Shown piece after piece: positions 14,425 through 22,458 of a stretch of 31,685 bases of DNA (positions within the stretch are counted from its first letter, which is position 1; every line of letters begins with the position of its first letter). Origin of the DNA: WHSV01 sp050694055 (GTDB lineage Bacteria; Actinomycetota; CADDZG01; WHSQ01); the NCBI GenBank assembly GCA_050694055.1, contig JBOGWX010000132.1, positions 1-31,685 of the forward strand, written 5' to 3'. The translations under genes and the position numbers were made by a program. A model generated the notes under the pieces. It was not told the DNA's origin and ran no database searches. It saw only the letters and a program-made list of their open reading frames with translations.

Positions 14425-15729
14425 CTAGGAATCCACTTGAGGGGGGCCGAGCACCCGCCCGACGTAGTCGTTCGTGAAGCGGCCGCGCGGATCGAGCCGG
14501 GCGCGAACACGAGCGTAACGGTCCCAGTCCGGATAGCGGGACCGCAGCGAGTCCGCGTTCTGGAAATGGCGCTTGCCCCAGTGCGGTCGCCCATCCAGTC
14601 GGATCATGATCTTCTCCACCGCGCGAAAGTACGGTTGCCACGCCATCTGTTCGAACATGTGAACCGCGAGGTAGCAGGTTTCCCGGCCGTGGGCGGGGCT
14701 CAGGTACGCATCGTCGGGGGCCGCGAAACGGACCTCCATCGGAAAAGGCACCTTGAAGCCCCCGCGGGCGACCGCCGCACGCACCGCGAGCACCGCCTCG
14801 CAGGCATGAGCGCGCGGGAGCGCGTACTCCATCTCCGTGAACCTCACACGGCGCGGCGAGACGAAAATCCGGTGAGACCGGTCGAACCTCTCGCTGGTGC
14901 CGGCGAGACGCGAGGCCAGCCGGTTGAGCCTTGGAATCGTAGAGGGCCAACGGCGACCGGTGCGGCACACGAGCCCGAAAAGATGGTTGACGAGCAGTTC
15001 GTCGCCCACCCATGCCCGAGCGCGCGAACGAGGTCGGGGTTCCTCGTCGGTTCGGTTGTTCGAGCGCGTGAGCGCGATGTCACTGTGCGGGAAGTTGTAG
15101 AACTCGAAATGATCGTTCGAATCCACGAGCTCGTCCAGCTGATCCAGTACCCGTTGCAGCGGTCGAGGCTCGTCGACTGCGTGCAGAGTGAAGGCCGGAA
15201 CCACGCGCAGCGTCATCGCAGTGACCACGCCGAGAGCTCCGACACTGACGCGCGCGGAGCGCCACGCGTCGGGGTCGTTCTCCCGGCTCACCTCCAGACG
15301 TGACCCGTCTGCGAGCACCAGCTCGGCGGCGTCGATGGCCGCGGACAGGTTCGGCAGACGAGCGCCCGTACCGTGCGTTCCCGTAGCCGTCGCTCCGGCG
15401 ATGGACTGCACGTCGATGTCCCCGAGATTCGGCAGCGCGAGGCCCTCACGATCCAGCTCCTCGTTCAGCACCTTCAGCTTGATCCCCGCCTCGACGCGCG
15501 CGAGTCCGGTCTCACGATCGACGTCGAGCACCTTGTTCATGCGGTCGAGCGAGAGCAGCATCCCGTCGGTCAGAACGGCGCCGGTGAAGGAGTGACCCGT
15601 GCCGGCGACCCGAATGGTCCAGTCACGCTCGCGCGCATGTTCCACGGCGGTGACAACCTCGGCAACGTTCGCAGGCCGCGCCGTGCCGGCGGGGCTGCAG
15701 GTCTGGTCGCCGGTCCAGTTGCTCCACAT
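14425..15729 (-). CDS. FAD-linked aldonolactone oxidase (D-arabinono-1,4-lactone/L-gulonolactone oxidase family)
   Basis: This 434-residue protein has an N-terminal FAD-binding PCMH/VAO domain with RVAGTGHSF, in which H46 is the likely covalent FAD attachment, and GATATGTHGTG around 113-123. The C-terminal ALO domain carries the diagnostic HWGK motif near residue 385. The family oxidises sugar lactones or alditols using oxygen, giving H2O2. In actinobacteria alditol oxidases are close relatives, so an alditol substrate is an alternative. The start lies 14 nt after the stop of the PLP enzyme upstream, and I recall this pairing in other actinobacteria, so a shared operon is likely. Confidence 0.9.
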   Translation of the reverse strand: MWSNWTGDQTCSPAGTARPANVAEVVTAVEHARERDWTIRVAGTGHSFTGAVLTDGMLLSLDRMNKVLDVDRETGLARVEAGIKLKVLNEELDREGLALPNLGDIDVQSIAGATATGTHGTGARLPNLSAAIDAAELVLADGSRLEVSRENDPDAWRSARVSVGALGVVTAMTLRVVPAFTLHAVDEPRPLQRVLDQLDELVDSNDHFEFYNFPHSDIALTRSNNRTDEEPRPRSRARAWVGDELLVNHLFGLVCRTGRRWPSTIPRLNRLASRLAGTSERFDRSHRIFVSPRRVRFTEMEYALPRAHACEAVLAVRAAVARGGFKVPFPMEVRFAAPDDAYLSPAHGRETCYLAVHMFEQMAWQPYFRAVEKIMIRLDGRPHWGKRHFQNADSLRSRYPDWDRYARVRARLDPRGRFTNDYVGRVLGPPQVDS

Positions 15730-15743
15730 TGGCTAGCAACGGC

Positions 15744-16982
15744 TCATAGGAAGCAGCGGCCCTCGCCCCGGTAGGTCGGAACCTCCTCGATTATCCCGGC
15801 GCCCTCGACGAGGTGGAGGCGGTCGAACCGCTCGCACAGCTCACCCGCTTTGGCGTGGCGGAAGTAGACCCGGTCGCCCACCCGCAGACCGCCGGCCGCC
15901 TCGCCGAGCACCGGCGTCTGGACCTCTCCCGCCCCCTCCCGGCGGTCGAGCTTCAGGCCATGCGGGAGATGCGGCACCGGGAGACGAGCCTCGTCCCCGG
16001 GACCCGATGCGAGATAGCCGCCTCCCAGGACGGTGGCGACTCCCGCGCTCGGCTTACGCACCACGGGAAGGGCGAACATCGCAGCGGGTTGCGGCGTGAA
16101 TCCACGGTACGCATCGAACAACGCCGGACCGTAGAGACCTGAGCCCGCGGTCACCTCGGTCACGGACGCCTCGCTCGAAGTGCTCTCGAGGCTGCCGGTC
16201 CCGCCGCCGTTGACGAACTCCAGCGGCGCGATCTCCCGAACGGCTGCGACGATCTCGGCGCGCCGGGCCGCCAGTTCGCCGGCCGACAGGTGCTGAACGG
16301 TGCGCAGGGCAATCGAGCGAACCGGCCGGCCGGGTGGTGCGTCGCCCACGCCGGCTATCTGCGCCTCGTACGCCATGAGCCCGACCAGTTCGAAGCCGTC
16401 GCGGCGAGCGATCTCCGACGCCAGGACCTCCGCCTGGGCGCTCGTACGCACGGGTGACCTCTTGGCGCCGAGGCGCACGCGACCGCCGGCCGTCCACCAG
16501 CCGGCATCGATGTCGAGACACACCCTGATGGGTCTCGCCCGGCGCGTCACGACGGCGTCGATCAAATCGAGTTGGTCGACACTGTCGATCATGACCGTGA
16601 TGGAGCCGCCGTCGAGTTGTGCGAGCGCGCGTAGCGCAGACCGATGCGTCGTCGGATAAGCAACGACAAGGTCGCCGAATCCGCTCGATTCGAGCCAGAG
16701 AGCCTCGGGCAAGGTGAATGCCAGAGTGCCACGCCACCCCGTCGTCCCGAGCACCCGTTCCTGAAGTGCCCGGCAACGGACGGACTTACTCGCCAGCCGG
16801 ATCGGCTTTCCGGCGGCGCGGCGCACGAGATCTCGCTCGTTTGACCAGAAAGCGTCGAGGTCCACCACAGCAAAGGGTGGATCGAGCTCCTGGGTCGCCC
16901 GCTCGAGCCGCTCGAAGTCTCCTGTGGGCGGCGGGTTGCCGCCGTTTATGTCTGTTTCTAAAGCGATTAGATGCGCCTTCAT
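15744..16982 (-). CDS. Alanine racemase-fold PLP enzyme, amino acid deaminase/D-threonine aldolase-like
   Basis: This 412-residue fold-type III PLP protein has the Schiff-base lysine K66 in RLASKSVRC near the start of the barrel. Its C-terminal D-serine-dehydratase-like domain has YFRHAKAGELCERF, where the His and Cys may bind a metal. Family members deaminate or cleave beta-hydroxy D-amino acids, and the substrate here is unknown. The first 25 residues are more AT-rich at the DNA level than the rest. Its ATG at 16982 overlaps the stop of the upstream PD-(D/E)XK gene as ATGA. No alternative start is visible close to the conserved region, so its present N-terminus may have been created when the upstream gene arrived. 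Confidence 0.85.
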   Translation of the reverse strand: MKAHLIALETDINGGNPPPTGDFERLERATQELDPPFAVVDLDAFWSNERDLVRRAAGKPIRLASKSVRCRALQERVLGTTGWRGTLAFTLPEALWLESSGFGDLVVAYPTTHRSALRALAQLDGGSITVMIDSVDQLDLIDAVVTRRARPIRVCLDIDAGWWTAGGRVRLGAKRSPVRTSAQAEVLASEIARRDGFELVGLMAYEAQIAGVGDAPPGRPVRSIALRTVQHLSAGELAARRAEIVAAVREIAPLEFVNGGGTGSLESTSSEASVTEVTAGSGLYGPALFDAYRGFTPQPAAMFALPVVRKPSAGVATVLGGGYLASGPGDEARLPVPHLPHGLKLDRREGAGEVQTPVLGEAAGGLRVGDRVYFRHAKAGELCERFDRLHLVEGAGIIEEVPTYRGEGRCFL

Positions 16983-18394
16983 CCTGACGGGTCGTCTGGA
17001 GCCTGCGCCTCGTCTGGCTGCCGGGAGAACTCCTCGAGGGCATCATCTTCGTTCTGGCCCTCCGCCTTTCCGATTGCAGTCCTTATCTCGTCAGGAGCTC
17101 TGGGGCTGATGATCTCCTCTTCGGGTCTCTCCTCCAGCCGCTTCAGTTTGGGAGGGGCCGCTTTCCATGCCCTTAGGTGCTGAAGAACATCTCCGTAGAA
17201 GTCTTTGGTGGCACTGACCACGCTTTCGATGAACGACCCCTTACTAGCGTCCCTCTTGAGGCCTAAATTGCGAGTCAGACTGAGCTCAAACTCCCGTATT
17301 TCTTTCTGACCGTCTGGATACAGGGACTCGGGGGACTCTCGCGCGGTCTGAAGAGTTGCTGCCAGGGACGACCGAGATCGCGCGATTCGCGACTCGATCC
17401 TTAAAGTCTCAGGAGCTTCTGCGAGTTGTCGCAACAACCATGAAACGCGCCCCTTGGATCTGCCCGTCCGGGGAGCCGCAACCCTTGTCGAAATCGTGAT
17501 CTGTCGAGCGCGAAGATCGGCGACGATCCGCAAAGGTCCCACCGCATCCGGAATCTGAAGCTCTGCATACAAACTCCCGGAACTGGCGAGAGATTCCTGC
17601 AAACCGTTCAACCTAGCCGTAGGACTTCGCTCGGCTTTGCTCAGTAGTTGTTTGACATCCCGCCCTAGATCCTTCGTGAGCCCCAGTCCTATGTAGCGCA
17701 CCAGCTCGTCCCATCGACCTGCTACCGCAGTGACGTGCTCGTCCCCCCTTCGCAAGGTGTGATTTCTGGCTCCGTCTCTAACTTTTGTCCAGGCTGGCCC
17801 CATCGAGTCAAGGGCGACGGCTCCAGATCGAGCATCACTCAGGTAACGGATCAGTTCATGCAGTATGTAAGCCTGATCGGGATCGCTAACGCCTCGGTGC
17901 TCGCGCTGAACGACGGCTTCAGTTAGCACATCGATCCATGACCAGTGGTGGAGGGCAACCTTGCGCAACTTCCGACGGTCTACCTCGACCGGATATTCAT
18001 TGGACGAAGTAACCAAGTGATTGGAAATCGATAACACTGCATCGACTGAAAGGTCCCGAGCGAGATCGAGATAGAGATTCATCTGCTCGGACTGTAGTTG
18101 AGTGTTTCCAACCTTGGTCTCAACCAGAGCGGTCCATGACTTGGAACCTCGGGTGACGAGTATCAAGCCATCGGGTCGTAGTGGCTTACCGTTGACCTTG
18201 AACGGGACCTCTATGAAAGTTTCAGTTCGTCCAACTGGTGCGCCGAGAGGTCGAAGTAGCGCTCGCCCGAACTCGGGAACTGCGGCGATCACCGCCATGA
18301 GAGCAGAAGCAGCTCGGCGCTCCTGTGCCTCGATCCCTGAGGCCGACGAAATAGGTATCAACCTGGCCACCGGCCACTTTTCGTCTCTAATCAC
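16979..18394 (-). CDS. Predicted PD-(D/E)XK nuclease-fold protein of unknown function
   Basis: This 471-residue soluble protein has a nuclease-like core at about 60-125: E62, P74-D75, then E92-T-K94, followed by QSEQMNLYLDLAR (Q104) and DAVLSISN. This order matches the PD-(D/E)XK endonuclease fold, with D75, E92 and K94 as metal and catalytic residues. I have seen similar uncharacterised actinobacterial proteins, but know no function. A defence or DNA-repair role is only an inference from the fold. The GTG start has GGAGG about 11 nt upstream. Codon and base use are clearly less GC-rich than both neighbours, as expected of a transferred gene. Its stop overlaps the next start (ATGA). A GTTCAT-N5-ATGAAC palindrome lies just upstream. 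Confidence 0.75.
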   Translation of the reverse strand: MIRDEKWPVARLIPISSASGIEAQERRAASALMAVIAAVPEFGRALLRPLGAPVGRTETFIEVPFKVNGKPLRPDGLILVTRGSKSWTALVETKVGNTQLQSEQMNLYLDLARDLSVDAVLSISNHLVTSSNEYPVEVDRRKLRKVALHHWSWIDVLTEAVVQREHRGVSDPDQAYILHELIRYLSDARSGAVALDSMGPAWTKVRDGARNHTLRRGDEHVTAVAGRWDELVRYIGLGLTKDLGRDVKQLLSKAERSPTARLNGLQESLASSGSLYAELQIPDAVGPLRIVADLRARQITISTRVAAPRTGRSKGRVSWLLRQLAEAPETLRIESRIARSRSSLAATLQTARESPESLYPDGQKEIREFELSLTRNLGLKRDASKGSFIESVVSATKDFYGDVLQHLRAWKAAPPKLKRLEERPEEEIISPRAPDEIRTAIGKAEGQNEDDALEEFSRQPDEAQAPDDPSG

Positions 18395-18416
18395 ACCAAT
18401 GCCTTCCTCCGCCTTA

Positions 18417-18433
18417 GTTCATGCCTAATGAAC
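18417..18433. promoter_or_regulatory. Palindrome GTTCAT-N5-ATGAAC upstream of the nuclease-fold gene
   Basis: A perfect 6-bp inverted repeat with a 5-nt spacer starts 23 nt upstream of the GTG start. It is a possible operator for this transferred gene. The half-sites are in the opposite order to the TTGAAC/GTTCAA sites, so it is probably unrelated to them. Confidence 0.35.
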
Positions 18434-18550
18434 GATAGATGACCGAACATCAACGCGTGAAGAAGGCCTCTTCTCGAGCTGCAGGTGTTCGAAGCTATGC
18501 GTCTGTGCCGGCGAGGTTGAACCTAAATACGACGGGGATCGCGGCCGGAG

Positions 18551-18943
18551 CTAAGCGCTCTCGGGCCTCGGCTCTTGTTCGTCGCTCAGCGCGGCCAGCC
18601 ACACCCAGTAGATGAAGAGCGCCTGGAATGGCAGCCGGGCGAGCAGTGTCAGTTGGCCGCCGGGGATGCCCGGATAGTCGTCGGCGTTCTGGGCCATGTA
18701 GAGGTTTCCTGGAAAGACCAAGACGAGAGTTGTGACGAGGAGCCACCCCGCCATCCGCCGGGTCCGGGGATGCATCGTGCCGAGGCCCCCCAGGAGCTCG
18801 GCGGCGCCGGAGGCGTAAACCAGAGCCATCGGTGCCGGCAGGCCGTCGGGAATGATCGTGGCGTAGGTCTGCGGCATGACGAAGTGGTTGATCCCCGCCA
18901 GCGCCATGACCGGTCCTGCGAACCACCGGGCGACGCGGCGCAT
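18551..18943 (-). CDS. DoxX-like four-helix membrane protein
   Basis: The protein is about 130 residues from the Met at 18943, with four hydrophobic segments. Features include GINHFVMP early, a Gly-rich ASGAAELLGGLG helix and a LFPGNLYMAQ-type loop, as in the DoxX/DoxD family of small integral membrane proteins, whose roles are mostly unknown. The frame is open to 19009, but the extra 22 residues do not look like the family. GGGAGA lies about 12 nt before the chosen start, so the start is uncertain. It is divergent from the desaturase gene, sharing a short promoter region. An electron-transfer link to the desaturase would be speculation. Confidence 0.8.
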   Translation of the reverse strand: MRRVARWFAGPVMALAGINHFVMPQTYATIIPDGLPAPMALVYASGAAELLGGLGTMHPRTRRMAGWLLVTTLVLVFPGNLYMAQNADDYPGIPGGQLTLLARLPFQALFIYWVWLAALSDEQEPRPESA

Positions 18944-19021
18944 CCAAGAGCTGTTTCTCCCGAACCCGCTCACCGCTCCATGGTGCACCATGCGGCGGGG
19001 ACCGCTCATCCGCGCGCTGGT

Positions 19022-19061
19022 TTGACTACTCCCTACGGTGGGGTAACTTACGTCTACGTAA
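19022..19061 (+). promoter_or_regulatory. Desaturase promoter with palindromic operator TTACGT-CT-ACGTAA
   Basis: TTGACT (19022-19027) and TAACTT (19044-19049), separated by 16 nt, form a good -35/-10 pair. The perfect palindrome at 19048-19061 overlaps the -10 box and the start-site region. The TetR-family gene immediately downstream of the desaturase is the obvious candidate to bind it, so the likely logic is repression of the desaturase-tetR operon, with autoregulation. Confidence 0.6.
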
Positions 19062-19091
19062 CCGTATACAAACCGAGCAAGGAGCAGTCCA

Positions 19092-20042
19092 TTGAGTCAG
19101 GTTGCACTGAAGGACAATCCGGACACCCAAGCCATTCCGGGCGTGAAGCTGCTGGAGGCGAAGCAGGCCCGCCTTCAGCGCCGTCTGGTGCTGGTGGTCA
19201 CCGTGGTTCCGTTCATCGGATTTCTCGCCGCGGTGTGGACGCTGTGGGGCACCGGGCTCAGCGTTCTCGATGCCTCGATCTTCCTGGCGACCTACTGCTT
19301 CGCCGGGCTCGGCGTGACCGTCGGCTTTCATCGCCTCTTCACCCACAAGAGCTTCGAGGCGAAGCCTTGGTTTCGCAACCTGCTCGCGGTCGCCGGCTCG
19401 ATGGCCATTCAGGGACCGGTGATTCGGTGGGTCGCCGACCACCGGCGTCACCATGCCTTTGCAGATCAGCCGGGTGACCCCCACTCCCCTCACCTCGACG
19501 AGGGTCCGGGCGTGAAGGGCGTCGTCAAGGGGCTGTGGCACGCGCACGTGGGTTGGTTCTTCGACGACGAACAGACATCGGCCAGGCGCTGGGCTCCCGA
19601 CCTCGTGAAGGATCCCGCCATGCGCAGGATCGACAGCCTGTTCCCTCTGTGGGCAGTCATATCCTTCGGTGCTCCCCCGCTTGTCGGATTCGCGTTGACG
19701 GGCAGCTTGCGCGGAGCGCTCACCGCCTTTCTGTGGGGAAGCCTGGCTCGCATCTTCTTCCTGCATCACGTCACCTGGAGCGTCAACTCGATTTGCCACT
19801 TCTACGGCGAGCGGCCCTTCAAGACAACGGACTTCAGCACCAACAACTGGCTGCTGGCGATCGTCTCCTTCGGAGAGTCGTGGCACAACAACCACCACGC
19901 TTTCCCCACCTCTGCGGTGCACGGAATCGGCAAGGGCCAAGTCGACCTCAGCGCGGGATTCATCCGGATGCTGCAGAAGATGCGCATCGTGCAGGACGTG
20001 AAGGTGGCGTCCGGCAAACAACTCGCCAGCAAGCAGACTTGA
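19092..20042 (+). CDS. Membrane acyl-CoA/acyl-lipid delta-9 desaturase
   Basis: This 316-residue integral membrane di-iron desaturase has the three histidine boxes HRLFTH (about 77-82), HRRHH (about 118-122) and HNNHH (about 258-262), and hydrophobic helices between them. It introduces a cis double bond into saturated acyl chains and so adjusts membrane fluidity. The start is TTG at 19092, chosen because AAGGAG lies 6 nt upstream and an N-terminus of this length is normal. The palindrome in its promoter and the directly following TetR gene point to lipid-responsive control. Electrons come from a ferredoxin or flavodoxin system not seen here. Confidence 0.93.
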   Translation: MSQVALKDNPDTQAIPGVKLLEAKQARLQRRLVLVVTVVPFIGFLAAVWTLWGTGLSVLDASIFLATYCFAGLGVTVGFHRLFTHKSFEAKPWFRNLLAVAGSMAIQGPVIRWVADHRRHHAFADQPGDPHSPHLDEGPGVKGVVKGLWHAHVGWFFDDEQTSARRWAPDLVKDPAMRRIDSLFPLWAVISFGAPPLVGFALTGSLRGALTAFLWGSLARIFFLHHVTWSVNSICHFYGERPFKTTDFSTNNWLLAIVSFGESWHNNHHAFPTSAVHGIGKGQVDLSAGFIRMLQKMRIVQDVKVASGKQLASKQT

Positions 20043-20047
20043 CCGAC

Positions 20048-20692
20048 TTGAGCAACAAGGCGCGCTCGGCGCGCATGACGGGCCAAGAGCGTCGAGCGCA
20101 ACTGCTCGACGTCGGACGCTCGGTGTTTGCGGAGCGCGGCTTCGAGGCAGCCTCGGTTGAGGACATCGCGGCGCGCGCCAAGATCACGAAGCCCGTCGTC
20201 TATGAGCACTTCGCGGGCAAAGAAGGCCTCTACGCGGTCGTGGTCGATCGTGAGGTGCAGGCGCTCCTGCAACGGATCTCGGAAGCGCTCGAGGGCGAGG
20301 ACCCACGTGCGCTGTTGGAGCAGGCAGCGCTGGCCTTCCTGGCCTATATCGAGGACGAGCCGCAGGGTTTTCGGGTCCTGGTCCGCGACTCTCCCGTCAC
20401 CGGCTCGACCGGAACGCTTCCGAGCGTGATCGGCGACATCGCGAAACAAGTGGAGTACATCCTGCGCGACGAGTTCAAGCAACGAGGTTTCGAACCGAAG
20501 TTGTCGCCGCTGTACTCGCAGGCGCTCGTTGGCATGGTTGCACTCGTCGGCCAGTGGTGGCTCGACGAGGGCGAGCCGAAGAGGGAGACCGTCGCAGCGC
20601 ACTTGGTTAATGCGGCTTGGAACGGCCTCAGGGGGCTCGAGGTGGAGCCGGTGCTCCGAAGTTTGTCAGGCGGTACGCCGGCCGACGAGTGA
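20048..20692 (+). CDS. TetR/AcrR-family regulator, probable desaturase repressor
   Basis: The protein is about 214 residues. The N-terminal helix-turn-helix is clear (ERRAQLLDVGRSVFAERGF, then ITKPVVYEHFAGKEGLY). The ligand-binding part contains FRVLVRDSPV and QWWLDEG, runs I associate with actinobacterial TetR proteins encoded beside fatty-acid genes. Starts are TTG at 20039 (overlapping the desaturase stop as TTGA), TTG at 20048 and ATG at 20075. I prefer 20048 because relatives carry about ten residues before the MTG, but no strong ribosome-binding site decides. It is co-transcribed with the desaturase and probably binds TTACGT-CT-ACGTAA at 19048-19061. It ends within the frameshifted tail of the convergent stress-protein gene. 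Confidence 0.88.
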   Translation: MSNKARSARMTGQERRAQLLDVGRSVFAERGFEAASVEDIAARAKITKPVVYEHFAGKEGLYAVVVDREVQALLQRISEALEGEDPRALLEQAALAFLAYIEDEPQGFRVLVRDSPVTGSTGTLPSVIGDIAKQVEYILRDEFKQRGFEPKLSPLYSQALVGMVALVGQWWLDEGEPKRETVAAHLVNAAWNGLRGLEVEPVLRSLSGGTPADE

Positions 20693-20862
20693 CGCACGAG
20701 CATGACGCGCGATCCTGTCACTCACCGATCCCAGAATCACTCGCTCGAGCGCTCCCCGTCCTCGCGATCCCACTGCGATCAGATCGAAACCGGCCGTCTC
20801 GGCCTGCTCGAGCAGTTGGCCGGCAGGATTACCCTCGATGACGCTGGCATCGGTTGCGAAAC
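20666..20862 (-). other. Displaced C-terminal half-domain of the universal stress protein (shifted frame)
   Basis: In the frame shifted by one base, the minus strand reads GFATDASVIEGNPAGQ, then GFDLIAVGSRGRGALERVIL and GSVSDRIARHA, ending at a TGA at 20668-20666. This is the missing end of the second UspA domain, with its GxxGxG nucleotide motif. The shift fits loss of one G from a GGG run, seen as CC at 20862-20863 on the plus strand. The restored gene would overlap the TetR gene end by 27 nt. Confidence 0.8.
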
Positions 20863-21546
20863 CGCCTCCGTAAGTAGTCCCTTTGCGCTCCCAACATGAC
20901 TCTCGGCTTGATGGCGGAGGTGAGACATCAGCTCGTCACGCCCCGTGGAGAAATCGCGCGACCAATCCGCGTCCATCGCGGCAGCCTCTTCGAGCCTCAC
21001 TACGGACGTCACGTGCATGCTTACCCTCTCGGGATCGGCCAGACCGATGGCAGCTCTAAGAGCGAACTCGGAACCCCGCGAACCATCCGTCCCTATGAGG
21101 ATCTGTCCCCGTCCCTCCTCGACGGCCTGGCGAACGACCAGGACGGAGGTCGGCGAAGCGTGCAGCACCTTCGTGCTGACGCTGCCCAGCATCAGCTGTC
21201 CCATCCAGCTCGACTTGCCGGTCCCCAGCACGGTGACCTCATGCCGGCCGCGCTCTATCTCATGAAGGATCTCGAAAGGTGGATACCCCTCCGCCACGCG
21301 TCCCGTCACGCGAAACCCTTGGGCGAGGCACTCTTCCACCGTGCGATCCACGATCTCTGTCGCATGCATGCGGCCAGCCTCGCGCGAGTAGCGACCCTCG
21401 GTCCGCGCGCCTTCAAGCAAGGCCATGTCAAAGCCCTCGACCGCCATCACCGTCAGGTCGATCTTGTTGCGATCGCCGATCTTGATAAGCAGTCTGAGAG
21501 CCTCTTCGGAGGGCGGCTCTCCGTCGATTGCCACAAGGACCTTCAT
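20779..21546 (-). CDS. Tandem universal stress protein (UspA), frameshifted in the second domain
   Basis: As read, the protein has 255 residues. The first UspA domain (about 1-140) is complete, with VLVAIDG at the start and the ATP-type motif GTGKSSWMGQLMLGSVS. The second begins at about residue 150 with ILIGTDGSRGSE but after about residue 230 becomes an unrelated tail. The true continuation is present in another frame (20666-20862). Repaired, the gene would encode about 293 residues, normal for a tandem Usp. The ATG has GGGAG upstream. It converges with the TetR gene. A real pseudogene and a sequencing or assembly indel in a G-run both explain this. Confidence 0.85.
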   Translation of the reverse strand: MKVLVAIDGEPPSEEALRLLIKIGDRNKIDLTVMAVEGFDMALLEGARTEGRYSREAGRMHATEIVDRTVEECLAQGFRVTGRVAEGYPPFEILHEIERGRHEVTVLGTGKSSWMGQLMLGSVSTKVLHASPTSVLVVRQAVEEGRGQILIGTDGSRGSEFALRAAIGLADPERVSMHVTSVVRLEEAAAMDADWSRDFSTGRDELMSHLRHQAESHVGSAKGLLTEAVSQPMPASSRVILPANCSSRPRRPVSI

Positions 21547-21670
21547 GGGATCTCCCTATGCGATAGCCGTCTGGCGAGGCCGCCAGTGTAGAGGGCCTGC
21601 GACTTCATCCTCTCTTTCCGCTGCACCCGCTCGGATCAAGTGAAGTGTGGAGAGCCGGCATCGAAGGGCA

Positions 21671-21880
21671 TTAGCCATCCCCACGTTCTTGGCGTCGTTC
21701 CTCGCGCTGCTCGAGTCGTTCCTCCTGTCGTTCCTCCCTCTCCCGGAGCTCCGTGCTGTCGAGTCCGGGACCGATCTTGACAGTCACCAAGGCAACGGTA
21801 AGGACGACGATCAGGACGGCCGCCATGAGCGACCCGATCACTTGACGGGTGTGTGATGTGGACGAGGAGTCGTCGAACAC
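21671..21880 (-). CDS. Small membrane-anchored coiled-coil protein, 69 residues
   Basis: The protein has one hydrophobic segment at about 14-34 (QVIGSLMAAVLIVVLTVALV), then a very charged Glu/Arg helix to the end (ELREREERQEERLEQREERR), a likely single coiled coil. I do not recognise a family. GTG at 21880 has GGGGGA about 5 nt upstream and follows the stop of the 154-residue membrane protein by 1 nt, so the two are probably translated together and may form a complex. Confidence 0.65.
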   Translation of the reverse strand: MFDDSSSTSHTRQVIGSLMAAVLIVVLTVALVTVKIGPGLDSTELREREERQEERLEQREERRQERGDG

Positions 21881-21881
21881 G

Positions 21882-22346
21882 TCAGTCCCCCATGAGGTAG
21901 TTGCCGGCAGAGGTGAACCACGTAACGATGAACAGTCCGAAGACGGTGAGTCCCAGCAGCGGCAGATAACGGCCCATCCGGTGCCACCATCTGACCACGA
22001 TCACCTTGAGGACGATGGTTGCGACGAGCAGCGAGCCTGCGCCAACGTGGATCGCGGCGCGGGTCGTTTCGCCATCGCGCGCGTACTCGATACCGTCTTC
22101 GATTTCAAAGTAGACCAGGCACATGAACGCCACGAGCAGAGTGATTACGACGATCATGTCTCCGGCCGCCCGGTGGGTGAAGGAGGCGGCCCTCGACTTC
22201 AGAAACGGAAGGCGCAGCTTTCCGTAGCCGACGGCCATCAGGAAGACCTGGTACGCGGCAAGCACGGCAACGACCGTCGCCAGCACGGACTTGACCTGAC
22301 TGACGTTGCCGCGCGTCAAGCTATCGACGAACTCTTCCACCGCCAC
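21882..22346 (-). CDS. Four-helix membrane protein, possible haem-b or DUF6529-like
   Basis: This 154-residue protein has four hydrophobic helices at about 18-40, 60-80, 97-117 and 125-147. Histidines lie at helix ends (FTHRAAGD, AIHVGAGS, WWHRMGR), an arrangement like small cytochrome b561-type proteins, so haem binding is possible but unproven. I recall similar actinobacterial proteins named DUF6529, with low certainty. GTG at 22346 has only a weak ribosome-binding site. A strong hairpin lies 24 nt upstream at 22370-22390. The next gene downstream encodes the 69-residue coiled-coil protein. Confidence 0.7.
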   Translation of the reverse strand: MAVEEFVDSLTRGNVSQVKSVLATVVAVLAAYQVFLMAVGYGKLRLPFLKSRAASFTHRAAGDMIVVITLLVAFMCLVYFEIEDGIEYARDGETTRAAIHVGAGSLLVATIVLKVIVVRWWHRMGRYLPLLGLTVFGLFIVTWFTSAGNYLMGD

Positions 22347-22369
22347 TCCAAGCTGGCTGTGAGATCACC

Positions 22370-22390
22370 CGGGCAACTACGCGTTGCCCG
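22370..22390. promoter_or_regulatory. Hairpin CGGGCAAC-N5-GTTGCCCG upstream of the membrane-protein pair
   Basis: A perfect 8-bp stem with a 5-nt loop lies in the 112-nt gap between the minus-strand membrane gene (start 22346) and the plus-strand decayed glycosylase gene (from 22459). It could be a leader structure of the membrane gene, an operator, or a leftover terminator. No T-run follows on either strand. Confidence 0.4.
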
Positions 22391-22458
22391 CCGGACGCCA
22401 ACTGAAACGTTATAGGAACGATCGCTCGCGAGCGCTCGTGGTGGGACATCATCTGTGC

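Noticed and set aside
14294..15013. 239-codon minus-strand frame beside the lactone oxidase
   Set aside because: It is an alternative frame of the lactone oxidase gene, which has the GHSF and HWGK motifs in its own frame.
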